Below are positions 21,289 through 29,128 of a stretch of 64,000 nt of DNA, one piece after another (positions within the stretch are counted from its first letter, which is position 1; each line of letters opens with the position of its first letter). The stretch spans positions 2,976,001 to 3,040,000 of the forward strand of contig NZ_CP126604.1 of assembly GCF_008364625.2 (NCBI RefSeq), given 5' to 3'. A model generated the notes under the pieces. It did no database searches and had not been told where the DNA came from. It saw only the letters and a program-made list of their open reading frames with translations. The position numbers and the translations under genes are program-made. The stretch comes from Enterobacter dykesii. Lineage in GTDB: Bacteria; Pseudomonadota; Gammaproteobacteria; Enterobacterales; Enterobacteriaceae.

Positions 21289-22089
21289 TTACCACCATGC
21301 ATGAAAATGATGAACCGGCCCAATACCGTGACCCACTTCCAGAGTATCGGCTTTTGCCAGCGCCGCCGAGAGCCAGATTTTCGCTTCGCGCACCGTATCG
21401 GCCCAGCCGTCATGCCGCGGGCGCAGCGCCGCCAGCGCGGCGGAGAGCGTGCAGCCCGTGCCGTGGGTGTTTTTGGTCTGCACGCGCGGCGCGGTAAAGC
21501 GTACTTCGCCGTCGCGGGTAAACAGCCAGTCCGGGCTTTCAGCGTCGTCAAGATGCCCCCCTTTCATCAGCACCGCCCCGCAGCCCATCGCCAGCAGCGC
21601 GTATCCCTGCTCCTTCATCTCGCGTTCAGTTTGCGCATGCGATGTGCCCAACAGCGCGGCGGCCTCCGGCAGATTGGGCGTGATAAGCGCCACCTGCGGC
21701 AACAGCTTATTGCGCAGCGTCTCGACGGCGGAGGCGGAGAGCAGCGGATCGCCGCTTTTTGCCAGCATGACGGTATCCAGCACCACGTTTTGCACCTGAT
21801 AGCGCTTAAGCCGCTCCGCCACCGCTTCCACAATGTCCGTCTCGGCCAGCATGCCGATCTTGGTGGTGTCGATGCGCACGTCGCTGAACACTGAATCCAG
21901 CTGCGCGGCAACAAAATCCGGCTCGATACGGTAGACCGACTGCACGCCGCGCGTGTTTTGCGCCACCAGCGCGGTAATGACCGAGCAGCCGTACGCGCCA
22001 AGGGCCGAGAAGGTTTTGAGATCGGCCTGGATACCCGCGCCGCCGCTGGGATCGGTGCCGGCAATGGTCAGGGCGTTAATCCGTTTCAT
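21289..22089 (-). CDS. thiD: ThiD, HMP/HMP-phosphate kinase
   Basis: Bifunctional kinase that phosphorylates hydroxymethylpyrimidine and then its monophosphate to HMP-PP for thiamine synthesis, 266 residues. It begins [27 protein letters not shown], the family signature, and has the ATP/anion motif [16 protein letters not shown] near the C-terminus. The ATG overlaps the thiM stop by 4 nt; the upstream open frame belongs to thiM sequence in another frame. Expressed from the TPP-riboswitch-controlled thiMD leader. Confidence 0.96.
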   Translation of the reverse strand: MKRINALTIAGTDPSGGAGIQADLKTFSALGAYGCSVITALVAQNTRGVQSVYRIEPDFVAAQLDSVFSDVRIDTTKIGMLAETDIVEAVAERLKRYQVQNVVLDTVMLAKSGDPLLSASAVETLRNKLLPQVALITPNLPEAAALLGTSHAQTEREMKEQGYALLAMGCGAVLMKGGHLDDAESPDWLFTRDGEVRFTAPRVQTKNTHGTGCTLSAALAALRPRHDGWADTVREAKIWLSAALAKADTLEVGHGIGPVHHFHAWW

Positions 22090-22856
22090 GGCTGCTCCTC
22101 CAGCGTATAGAGCGCATCCAGGAACGCGCTGGCAAAACTGCCTGGCCCGCGTGACTGCGCAACGGCCACCGTTCCGGCTCGCTTCATCCATCCGCAGGCG
22201 GCAGTGACGTTATCCATCCGGTCGCCCGGCAGCGAGCAGCTCGCCGCCACAACGGCAGAAAGCGCGCATCCGGTTCCCACTACGCGCGTCATCAACGGAT
22301 CGCCGCCCGTTACCGTGCGGGTGCGTTGCCCGTCAGTGATGTAATCCACCTCACCGGTGACGACCACAACGGCATTGGTCTGGCGCGCCAGCGCCTGTGC
22401 AGCGGGCACCGCGCTGGCTGCGGTATCGGTTGTATCGACACCGCGCCCGCCCGCGCTCATTTCGGCAAGGGCCAGAATCTCTGAGGCATTGCCGCGAATG
22501 GCGGCCGGTTTCAGGGCAAGGATTTGATGGCAAAAACGGGTGCGGAACGTAAGGGCACCCGCGGCAACCGGGTCCAGCGTCCAGGGCTTGCCTGCCGCCA
22601 CCGCGCTTTCTATTGCGCGACGCATCGCCTGGGCGCGCGGCGAGGTCAGCGTACCAACGTTAACCAGCAGCGCATCGGCGATGCTGGCAAACTGTTCAGC
22701 CTCTTCGGCCTCAATCACCATCGCGGGTGATGCGCCAAGCGCCAGCAAAACGTTGGCCGTGAAGGTCTGTACGACATCGTTGGTCATACAGTGGGTCAGC
22801 GGAGAACGGGTTCGGAAGTGGTGTAAAACGTGTAAATCGAGCAGGTCAGGCTGCAT
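22086..22856 (-). CDS. thiM: ThiM, hydroxyethylthiazole kinase
   Basis: Salvage kinase of 256 residues that phosphorylates 4-methyl-5-(2-hydroxyethyl)thiazole. The family features [28 protein letters not shown] at the N-terminus and [14 protein letters not shown] near the C-terminus are intact. GGCAGGAG lies about 8 nt before the ATG, in the region that the thiM riboswitch sequesters on TPP binding. Its leader has been split by integration of the mobile element to the right: the coding region and aptamer are intact but the native upstream promoter is displaced. Confidence 0.96.
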   Translation of the reverse strand: MQPDLLDLHVLHHFRTRSPLTHCMTNDVVQTFTANVLLALGASPAMVIEAEEAEQFASIADALLVNVGTLTSPRAQAMRRAIESAVAAGKPWTLDPVAAGALTFRTRFCHQILALKPAAIRGNASEILALAEMSAGGRGVDTTDTAASAVPAAQALARQTNAVVVVTGEVDYITDGQRTRTVTGGDPLMTRVVGTGCALSAVVAASCSLPGDRMDNVTAACGWMKRAGTVAVAQSRGPGSFASAFLDALYTLEEQP

Positions 22857-22905
22857 GGGTTCGCTCCTGCCTTGCGTGAAGAAGCGATGACCGGGAAGGC
22901 ATCTG

Positions 22906-22982
22906 ACTTCCCTACGCTGGCATTATCCAGATCAGGTAATACGGGTATTTCTCAGCCTTCACAAAGAAGGGCACCCCGAGTC
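22906..22982 (-). promoter_or_regulatory. TPP riboswitch (THI element) of thiMD, hybrid at attL
   Basis: On the minus strand the aptamer reads from GACTCGGGGTGC (5') through CTGAGAAATACCCG and ACCTGATCTGGATAATGCC to GCGTAGGGAAGTC (3'), all hallmark THI-box segments, with a P1 closed by GACT/AGTC. It is followed by about 50 nt of expression platform and the thiM ribosome site. The 5' third (right of about 22963) is supplied by the integrated element, yet restores a full aptamer; only the variable P3 loop differs from the copy at attR. Confidence 0.95.
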
Positions 22983-22985
22983 AAA
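22912..22985. repeat. attL, left copy of the duplicated riboswitch sequence
   Basis: Direct repeat with 36793-36866: positions 22912-22962 are identical to 36793-36843, then three differences (AAA versus GTG), then 20 identical bases. The crossover must lie within the identical 51 bp. Confidence 0.9.
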
Positions 22986-23080
22986 TAAAACAGAATCAAA
23001 AGCTTGCGATTAACGTCCCGTTAATCCCTGTTCTGGATCATGCCAGCGGAAAGCCAAAGACTCAACCATAAAAAATGCTC

Positions 23081-23113
23081 TGTGTCCCAGTTTGTGTCCC
23101 ACGTTGTGTCCCA
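23081..23113. repeat. Three tandem TGTGTCCCA repeats, probable integrase arm sites
   Basis: TGTGTCCCA occurs at 23081, 23093 and 23105, an exact 12-bp period, about 100 bp inside attL. Short directly repeated arm-type sites in this position are typical for tyrosine integrases of phages and islands; that they bind the integrase at 35354-36706 is inference. Confidence 0.65.
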
Positions 23114-23125
23114 CATTCAAACGAC

Positions 23126-23148
23126 AAAAAGGCCGGGTTTCCCCAGCC
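23126..23148 (-). terminator. Leftward terminator near attL
   Basis: On the minus strand GGCTGGGG-AAA-CCCGGCC forms a GC-rich hairpin followed by TTTTT. It would stop leftward transcription from the element before it enters thiMD. Confidence 0.65.
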
Positions 23149-23287
23149 TCGTTTAGTTGTGATCTTTCGTCGTTTTCGAACCCGTAGATATGAATGTGAT
23201 GAAAAAGACCTGCTCTTGTTTCTCAACACAAGATTAATCTTAAAAATAAATTGTCATTACATTTCAAAAAGATACATCTATCGTTTT

Positions 23288-23331
23288 TATCGATCGTTAT
23301 TTTATTATTGATCGTTATTATTGATCAATAA
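23288..23331. promoter_or_regulatory. Repeated GATCGTTATT operator-like block
   Basis: GATCGTTATT occurs at 23292 and 23310 (18-bp period), followed by the palindrome TTGATCAA at 23320-23327, immediately upstream of the EAL gene. The arrangement resembles tandem repressor sites; the binding protein is unknown. Confidence 0.35.
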
Positions 23332-23340
23332 TTTTTAAAG

Positions 23341-24051
23341 GTGCATTATCAGGCAGTTATCACTCAACTGGAACGTAACATGCACTCTGAATTCATTGCT
23401 GAACCCATCATGAACATTGAAGGTAAGCTGTTAGGAGTCGAACTTCTTACGCGGTTTGTCTCAGAGTCCAAACGACCCCTTCACCCAGCGTTTGTCATTT
23501 CAGGATGGGATTTCGATCAGAAACGCCTTTTTCTCTACAAACAGTTTGGGGTCATAGCCAGTAAGCAGGACTGGTTCGAGCATCACGGGTTGTTCTGCTC
23601 GCTCAATGTTGACTACGATATGGCGACACTCTTAAGGCATGACGGTTTGTTACAGCTAACTGTCAGTTCCATGCCGTTTATCAAACTTGAAATTTCTGAA
23701 GAATTTCCTGGTCTTGAGCAAGGGCTTAAAAGCCCGATTCTGAAATCACTATGTCAGGGTGTTAACTCACTGTGGCTGGATGACCTGGGAGCCGGAAATG
23801 CAAATGTTGCCAGCCTGCTTGAGGGTTACTTCGAAGTGGCGAAGATTGACCGTCATTTCTTCAATGAGCAAATTGATAAACCCACATTTCCCTTGTTGAT
23901 AAAAAACATAAAGCGGTACTGCGAGAAGATAGTGGTGGAAGGCGTAGAGAGCAGACAATATCTCGACCTTCTACAGGAGGTTGGTATTTGGGGAGTTCAA
24001 GGATACCTTTTCAAATCAGTCCCGTTTCACAAGGTTAAAAAATTGCTATAA
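23341..24051 (+). CDS. EAL-domain cyclic-di-GMP phosphodiesterase-like protein
   Basis: A stand-alone EAL domain of 236 residues in the mobile element, similar in size to the RflP/YdiV type. Unlike YdiV it retains the catalytic set as far as can be seen: E34 in the EAL-equivalent VELLTRF, N in FCSLNVDYD, E in KLEISEE, the DD of WLDDLGAG, K in AKIDRHF, E in VEGVES and Q in VQGYLF. Hydrolysis of c-di-GMP is therefore plausible; a protein-binding role like RflP is the alternative. GTG 23341 gives the longest form but lacks a spaced ribosome site; ATG 23380 with GGAA 8 nt upstream is also credible and leaves the domain whole. It is the only rightward gene at the left end of the element. Confidence 0.85.
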   Translation: MHYQAVITQLERNMHSEFIAEPIMNIEGKLLGVELLTRFVSESKRPLHPAFVISGWDFDQKRLFLYKQFGVIASKQDWFEHHGLFCSLNVDYDMATLLRHDGLLQLTVSSMPFIKLEISEEFPGLEQGLKSPILKSLCQGVNSLWLDDLGAGNANVASLLEGYFEVAKIDRHFFNEQIDKPTFPLLIKNIKRYCEKIVVEGVESRQYLDLLQEVGIWGVQGYLFKSVPFHKVKKLL

Positions 24052-24073
24052 AAAAGCCGGGATTAACCCGGCT
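24051..24073 (-). terminator. Terminator between the convergent EAL and orf24075 genes
   Basis: AGCCGGG-ATTAA-CCCGGCT hairpin; read leftward it is followed by TTTTTT, so it ends the leftward capsid transcript. Rightward it is only weakly T-rich. Confidence 0.75.
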
Positions 24074-24074
24074 C

Positions 24075-24290
24075 TTATGTTTTCAGTTTTCGTTGTCGCT
24101 GTAGGTTGAGGTAATGCTTGATAGCCCCCTCAAGCCCAAGTCGCTCGACCTTATCGAGAAATGAAGAGCGCGGAATATCTCCTAGTGCCCTGCATAGCCC
24201 ACTGACATTAATCAGGTCGTTATACTCTAGAGTCTTGACATGTGAAACCACCAAAGGCAGCCCACCAACACCTGAAATTGTAATTCTCAT
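24075..24290 (-). CDS. Small protein downstream of the capsid gene, unknown
   Basis: A 71-residue protein (MRITISGVGGLPLVVSHVKTLE...), last gene of the leftward capsid operon and directly before its terminator. The frame is open further up, but AGGAG lies 10 nt before ATG 24290. No motif is recognised. The position after the major capsid gene resembles that of small head-completion proteins in lambdoid phages, but nothing in the sequence proves this. Confidence 0.6.
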   Translation of the reverse strand: MRITISGVGGLPLVVSHVKTLEYNDLINVSGLCRALGDIPRSSFLDKVERLGLEGAIKHYLNLQRQRKLKT

Positions 24291-24405
24291 TCTTGTGTAT
24301 CTCCTCTGGAGATTTGCCGGAGGCAACCCCGCTAACGGGTATCTTTCCCCTCTTCATCTATAAATGCGGCGGGGAGCAAATCGCTCCCCGAAAACAGCCG
24401 TTTGG

Positions 24406-25464
24406 TTATGCCTCAGCAGTATTCACCGTTAGACGGGTAATCATTGACTGGTTATAGCAAATCGGCAGCAGACCGTACTCGGATTGGACAGTGGTATTGT
24501 GCAGGTGGTCCTCCCACGAATACTGGAAGAATTGACTCTCAGCTTCCTCTGCCGCTAGACGCGCATCTCGTGATGCTGGCCCGTGGTAAATTTCGAAGGG
24601 TTGCAGGTCGCTGCCAACGAGATTGTTTGCACCGAATACCGGAACCATGAAGGCCTCTCCAGCCGGAATGAATTCACGATACAGCAGACCAGTATTAACA
24701 AAGGTCAACCCGTCAATTGTCATCGCCTGGAATGCTGGCAGACTTTCCTTAACACTACCGTTAAACAGATTGCTATCTGGCAGCACACCATGATTGATCA
24801 GGGTCAGCATAGACGGATGGAACTTGATCGCCTTGTATGCTTCTGGAGAGCACAGAACAACCACACCACGCATTGAACTTAGCCAACCACCAAGAGCAAA
24901 ACGCATGTTATTTGCAGCGGTATCCAGATCCTCTAACGGACCATCACCTGCTTTGGTAGCGTCTACGGTAGCTGTTGCTACGGTCTGACCGAATTCATTT
25001 TCAAAATCCAAAATGGGGCGATCTTGAGTATACGGTGATAAAACCTGTCCGGCGAATAATGCACGAGCGAGATATTCCTCTTTTGTGGCTCGGAATTTCA
25101 GATACTGGCGAATACCCTCATCAGAAATTAGTTCATCACGTAGTGTCTGACGCTGAGTCGCGATACGGCGGCGTGACTGGAAGTCAGCAGCGCTCACCGT
25201 TCCAACAGTTACAAAATGTGGAATTTCAATCAGGCGGTTTTTTCCAAGTGGGCGTTCTGTCGAATCAACTTCTGTCGAATATCGGTTAACGCTAGAAGAA
25301 ACGGCCTGCATATTTTCATGAAGCTCGTCGATCTCCAGCTTAGGTAGTGGAGAAGTTTTATCTTTGAAGATATCCAGCGCCTGAAGCAGGAAATTATCCC
25401 CAAACTTCTCTTTATACGCACCAGTGAAATATTTGACTTTGAAGCCAGAGGTAGAAATTGTCAT
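24406..25464 (-). CDS. Major capsid protein, lambda gpE family
   Basis: A 352-residue protein that matches the Phage_cap_E (lambda gpE-like, HK97 fold) pattern: an N-terminal strand region, the RLIEIPHF then VGTVSAADFQSRRRIATQRQTLRDELI segment, a DFENEFGQTVATATVDATKAGDGPLEDLDTA stretch, and near the C-terminus the MVPVFGANNLV and EIYHGPASRDARLAAEEAES segments followed by WEDH. Length is like lambda gpE (341). It lies 24 bp after the decoration-protein gene, the same order as lambda D-E. It would form the head shell; no protease, portal or scaffold gene accompanies it, so assembly must use helper parts or the gene is a remnant. Confidence 0.85.
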   Translation of the reverse strand: MTISTSGFKVKYFTGAYKEKFGDNFLLQALDIFKDKTSPLPKLEIDELHENMQAVSSSVNRYSTEVDSTERPLGKNRLIEIPHFVTVGTVSAADFQSRRRIATQRQTLRDELISDEGIRQYLKFRATKEEYLARALFAGQVLSPYTQDRPILDFENEFGQTVATATVDATKAGDGPLEDLDTAANNMRFALGGWLSSMRGVVVLCSPEAYKAIKFHPSMLTLINHGVLPDSNLFNGSVKESLPAFQAMTIDGLTFVNTGLLYREFIPAGEAFMVPVFGANNLVGSDLQPFEIYHGPASRDARLAAEEAESQFFQYSWEDHLHNTTVQSEYGLLPICYNQSMITRLTVNTAEA

Positions 25465-25488
25465 ATTTTGATGTCCTTATCGTTATTA

Positions 25489-25827
25489 TTATTCAGAAAC
25501 AGAAACACGATTCAGGCCAGAGGCCTCAATTTGAGCGATAGCATTCGCAACGGCGGTTGCATCGGTGCCAATCAATCCGGCTCGATTCAGTACGCAACCA
25601 CGGTCAACCACAATCACAGGGACATTAGAGCCTGCCTTGTGGCTATCAAGAGCGATTAGCAGATCGCTACCGCTGGCGTATGCCTCACCTGTGGAGGTGA
25701 GCAATGTTCCGGGAACCGCATCCACCGCTAGTGTGGCAAAGGTTTTGGTCTTGTGTGAAAAGACGGGATCATCACGGTAAATTACGACATCCCGGAATGA
25801 ACGTTCTTCAGAAGATACAATCATCAT
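25489..25827 (-). CDS. Head decoration protein, lambda gpD-like
   Basis: A 112-residue protein with the gpD pattern: PVFSHKTKTFATLAVDAVPGTLLTSTG at the N-terminal part, YASGSDLLIALDSHKAGSNVPVIVVDRGCVLNRAGL in the middle and a C-terminal helix (VANAIAQIEASGL). Such proteins form trimers that stabilise the expanded capsid. GGAG overlaps a further upstream ATG, so translation should begin at the ATG at 25827 or the adjacent one at 25824. It precedes the capsid gene on the same transcript. Confidence 0.82.
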   Translation of the reverse strand: MMIVSSEERSFRDVVIYRDDPVFSHKTKTFATLAVDAVPGTLLTSTGEAYASGSDLLIALDSHKAGSNVPVIVVDRGCVLNRAGLIGTDATAVANAIAQIEASGLNRVSVSE

Positions 25828-26342
25828 TAACTCCATAGATTTTTATATTGTTTGTACATCCGACATATTCGTCAGACGGCAGGCAAGAAAAACGCCAGTT
25901 AAGGCGCTTAAACTTATGCTTGGTTTTTGTCAGAAAAAAGCCGAAGCGAGAGTGATCTCGCCCGGAGGTAGGAGAAATAACGATGATGTTATTATTTTCT
26001 GACAGTAGGAATGAGGGAGTACAGCAGCGGGAGACCTCATATCTTCGCTGCCGCACTCAATGCCAGTTTTCGTCTGGCAAGACGGCCTTCCGAGGATGAA
26101 AGGCTTGGCAAATCCCCGATCCAAGGTCGGAGAAAATTCTTCTACATCCGTTTACGGGTTAGCAACATACGTTGCTAATCGTTCTACGATGCTTTTCTGA
26201 TACAGCCAGCGGCAATGGCCTAACCTTACCGTGAGAGGGTGCGGATATTGGCTGTATGAGAAAAGGCGCTCTGGGAAAAGCGCACTTTGATTCCTAAGGA
26301 GAAGGGAAAAACATTTGGCTGTTGTAATTCACCTTGTATATT
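25828..26342 (-). other. Long structured leader of the capsid operon, no convincing gene
   Basis: About 500 nt between the predicted promoter at 26343-26371 and the decoration gene. It contains an 8-bp perfect hairpin TTAGCAAC-ATAC-GTTGCTAA (26159-26178) and an inverted pair ATACAGCCA / TGGCTGTAT (26200-26208 and 26249-26257). The short open frames here lack ribosome sites and look like noise. An untranslated regulatory leader or a lost gene are the two readings. Confidence 0.45.
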
Positions 26343-26371
26343 ATTTTAACACGAATGATTATCATTTGCAA
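26343..26371 (-). promoter_or_regulatory. Capsid-operon promoter with Fur-like palindrome in its spacer
   Basis: Leftward -35 TTGCAA (26366-26371) and -10 TAAAAT (26343-26348) with exactly 17 bp between. The spacer and -35 edge hold the odd palindrome AATGATTATCATT (26354-26366), whose other strand gives ATGATAATCAT, the core of the Fur consensus. Fur control is inference; an element-specific repressor is possible. Confidence 0.55.
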
Positions 26372-26387
26372 CAGCAAAAACAATAAC

Positions 26388-26436
26388 ATGACGCAGCAAA
26401 TTGGCCCACACGAGAGAGGGCCGTTAAATGCGTCAT
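26388..26436. terminator. Large hairpin after the tape-measure-like gene
   Basis: ATGACGCA (26388-26395) pairs with TGCGTCAT (26429-26436), with an inner GGCCC/GGGCC stem. It lies 20 bp past the stop of the tape-measure-like gene. The T tract after it on the minus strand is interrupted, so termination is probable but not certain. Confidence 0.45.
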
Positions 26437-26455
26437 TTTTGACGGAACGATGATT

Positions 26456-28588
26456 TTAGTCTGCAATCCCAAGGATGAGGTTATTCTGCGCGTGGTTGTT
26501 CTCCCTTATCTTGGTATCAATCAAACCGTTAATAGCGCCGTCATTCACGTTAATATCAAGCGGTGAGAGTTTAATCTCAGCTTCGCCAGTGACCGCAACA
26601 GGAATCGGCTGTCGCTGCGTCATGCTGTCAATTGTCGGAACCGTAAACGTTGGTTCCTGGGTTGTTAGATAGTTCAGGCCAGGAACGTTTAATGCTAGCG
26701 CTGGATCGTTATACGCCGTGCCTGAGCCAATATTGCTTGGTGCTGAACTATCCAACCACGGGTAAATCTGCTTAAGCGTCTGACCGATGCTACGAGGATC
26801 GAAGCCTGTCTTTTCCTTAATCCAATCGGCGGTGCTATTCGCAGAGTCATCCACAACGGTGTTGTAGACTGCATCCGGCAGTGTTGCGCCTTTCTTGAGT
26901 TCTTCACCGACTCGACCAGCGAATGAGAGAATGTTGGTGGTTAGCTCACCAAGGGCAACGCCGAGGGCATCGGAAATTGGGATCAGTCCAGTCATATTCT
27001 GACGTAGAGTGTCAGTATTGGCAGCGTACTGCCCCAGGCCTTCAACAAACGAGGCTGAGAAATGATCTGCAAGGCTGGTTTGCACTCGGTTGTACTCAGC
27101 ACCTAACGCCGCCAGTTTATCAAGGTTGGCCTGCTGTGCATCAGATAGGGTCCATCCTTCAGAAGCGAGTTGACGCATACGGGCAATAACCTCATCACCC
27201 TCCCCTGTAAGCCCGCTGAGAAGCACCGATCCGTCATCGATCGCCTCCAAAAAATGGCGCATGGAGTTTTCAGACCAAGCAAATTGTTTTCCCAACTGCC
27301 GGACGTATGTAACAAAGGTTCCCATGTCTAATTTCTGGAGTTCACCGATCACCTTCTGGGCTGTTCGCTGGTTGGTTTTGCTAAGAACTGCATTCACCAG
27401 ATCGGCAAGTTCACCACCTCCGCTGAATGTTGTTACCCCTTGCTTGTTAGTTTTAAAGGAACCGGTATTTATTAGCTCACCTGCTTTCTCGAAGTAATCC
27501 TTATTCATGGACGCATACTTATCTACAGTCAGGTCGTACCCTGTACGCTTCTGTACAACGTCATGGATAGCATTAAATTCAAGTTGGCTAATGTCATACT
27601 GCCTTAATTGCTGCGCCTCTCTGGAGCGTTCAAGACTCCCCTGGAGGGTCTGACCAACACGAGCTACGCCCATGCCACCTATCAGCGACGCACCACCAAT
27701 AACACCAGCGGCAAGAGCGACACGTCCTCCTTGGCCTTTTGTACGAACACGACCAGCACGAACACCTGCGGCTTTCTGCTCACGGGTGATACGCTGTTGC
27801 AGCCTCGCATGCTTGCGTAATTCTTTTGTGATACGGGCCACCTCAAAACGGGTCTCTTCGGTGGTGAAACGCGATTCTTTCTGGGCTTTGAGTGCCTCTT
27901 TTGCTGCACTGATCGCCTTGTAACGGGTTGCAACGTCAGCGCCGTTCACATTAGCCAGGGTCAGAGCGCTACGGCGCAAACTGTTGTAATAAGTCACCTC
28001 GCGCTTAAGACCTGCCTCTTTCTCACGCTGGCGCTTCTCCTCCAGGGCCATCGCCTTTTTGGTGGCTGCGATGTCAGCAGCAACAGCGCCGTGACCACGG
28101 TTCATCGCTGCATTTTGACGTGCCACCAGAGATGGATCGGAGTGAACTCCAAGCATGTTAGGGTTGTAGGTCATTGCACGGGAGCGACTCGCCTGTCTCA
28201 CCTTGTCAGATATAGCTGCTAGTCTGGCACTCTGCGCTTGTTTCTGCTCCTGCTGAGATAACTGGCGAGACTGAAGTGATGTCATTTTATTGGCGTGGGC
28301 TACTGCGTCCCGCTCCATTTTGGCCTGTATCTGAGCTTGTTTCTGTTGCTGTTTAGACAGTTGTTCAGCCTGTCGAAGCTTCGCTGTCTGGGCTTTCGCT
28401 GCGGCAAGTGCTGCCTTGCCTTCAGAGACTTGCACTTTCTTCTGAGCCTTCTCCAGCGCTTTAGCGGGCTTCTCGTGAGCTGCCTTAAGCGATTTGATTT
28501 TCTGAAGGCTACGTTTGTATGACGCGCTGTCGGTTTCGAAGCGGATTTCATTTACAGTCGAAACGATAATTTTATTAGAGCCACTCAT
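26456..28588 (-). CDS. Tape-measure-like coiled-coil phage protein
   Basis: A 710-residue protein. Residues about 20-290 are rich in A, K, Q and E and predict long coiled coil (EKAQKKVQVSEGKAALAAAK; KQQQKQAQIQAKMERDAVAH). Then comes a Gly/Ala hydrophobic stretch (GRVALAAGVIGGASLIGGMG, about 295-315) and a mixed helical region with TGYDLTVDKYASMNKDYFEKAGELI and LTGEGDEVIARMRQLASEGW. The composition and order fit a phage tail tape-measure protein, though it is short for a long-tailed phage and no tail tube or assembly chaperone gene is beside it. An ejected internal-head protein is an alternative. It overlaps the preceding gene by 4 nt. Confidence 0.55.
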   Translation of the reverse strand: MSGSNKIIVSTVNEIRFETDSASYKRSLQKIKSLKAAHEKPAKALEKAQKKVQVSEGKAALAAAKAQTAKLRQAEQLSKQQQKQAQIQAKMERDAVAHANKMTSLQSRQLSQQEQKQAQSARLAAISDKVRQASRSRAMTYNPNMLGVHSDPSLVARQNAAMNRGHGAVAADIAATKKAMALEEKRQREKEAGLKREVTYYNSLRRSALTLANVNGADVATRYKAISAAKEALKAQKESRFTTEETRFEVARITKELRKHARLQQRITREQKAAGVRAGRVRTKGQGGRVALAAGVIGGASLIGGMGVARVGQTLQGSLERSREAQQLRQYDISQLEFNAIHDVVQKRTGYDLTVDKYASMNKDYFEKAGELINTGSFKTNKQGVTTFSGGGELADLVNAVLSKTNQRTAQKVIGELQKLDMGTFVTYVRQLGKQFAWSENSMRHFLEAIDDGSVLLSGLTGEGDEVIARMRQLASEGWTLSDAQQANLDKLAALGAEYNRVQTSLADHFSASFVEGLGQYAANTDTLRQNMTGLIPISDALGVALGELTTNILSFAGRVGEELKKGATLPDAVYNTVVDDSANSTADWIKEKTGFDPRSIGQTLKQIYPWLDSSAPSNIGSGTAYNDPALALNVPGLNYLTTQEPTFTVPTIDSMTQRQPIPVAVTGEAEIKLSPLDINVNDGAINGLIDTKIRENNHAQNNLILGIAD

Positions 28589-28929
28589 TCAGCCTCCAGT
28601 TTACCGCCATTGATAGCGTACCCCAGACGCTTGAGGGCTTCGATCTGCTCAGGTGTGAGTGTAGAAACATCGGCCTTCATCATGAGACTTACCGGACGCA
28701 GATTAGCGCTATAACCTTGGGCCTGGTGGCACAGAGCGATCCCTTTTTCCTTTATGGTCTTTGCTTTCGGGGCTGATTTGCTGGCTGTTGCAGTCGAAGC
28801 GGTCAGATATCCCTCGATAGCATCAGCCAACACCTGATCGGCGCTTTTATTCAGATCTCCGCTCTCCGGTTCGGCAGCGGCCTGCATTGCGGCGAGAATA
28901 TCGGCGCGGATGTCGTTTACGTTTTTCAT
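28585..28929 (-). CDS. Small phage protein upstream of the tape-measure-like gene, unknown
   Basis: 114 residues (MKNVNDIRADILAAMQAAAEPESGD... GGKLEAE). ATG 28929 follows GGAG by 11 nt; the more upstream open frame lacks a ribosome site. The C-terminal part VSTLTPEQIEALKRLGYAING looks helical. The stop overlaps the start of the tape-measure-like gene, the position of tail-assembly chaperones in tailed phages, but no slippery frameshift site or family motif is recognised. Confidence 0.6.
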   Translation of the reverse strand: MKNVNDIRADILAAMQAAAEPESGDLNKSADQVLADAIEGYLTASTATASKSAPKAKTIKEKGIALCHQAQGYSANLRPVSLMMKADVSTLTPEQIEALKRLGYAINGGKLEAE

Positions 28930-29077
28930 TTTTATGGAGTCTCCAAAGTAGGATATTTGTCGCAAGGCGATGACGGGCAACGTCACTGCTTCGCAGCAAG
29001 AGGATCAGCCCATCACGGGCGCAACGATACGCCAGCCAGACAACGGGCAGGTAAGAAGTGATTGTTTCAAGGTTCAT
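28847..29077 (-). CDS. Possible small basic protein overlapping the next gene
   Basis: Candidate 76-residue protein MNLETITSYLPVVWLAYRCA..., with a hydrophobic N-terminal segment and an Arg-rich tail. ATG 29077 has GGGGG about 6 nt before it. It overlaps the following gene by 83 nt in another frame, which lowers confidence. It would fill the otherwise empty 28930-29128 interval. Confidence 0.3.
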   Translation of the reverse strand: MNLETITSYLPVVWLAYRCARDGLILLLRSSDVARHRLATNILLWRLHKNEKRKRHPRRYSRRNAGRCRTGERRSE

Positions 29078-29128
29078 TGGCCCCCGATGTGGGGTTGGGT
29101 CAGTGCATCGCAAGGCGATTAACAGCTA

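Noticed and set aside
23075-23311. 78-codon ORF at the left end of the element
   Set aside because: It runs through the arm-type repeats and a terminator hairpin, has no ribosome site and gives no protein-like pattern.
25808-26124. Two overlapping minus-strand ORFs in the capsid leader
   Set aside because: No ribosome sites, odd composition, and they overlap hairpins; treated as untranslated leader.
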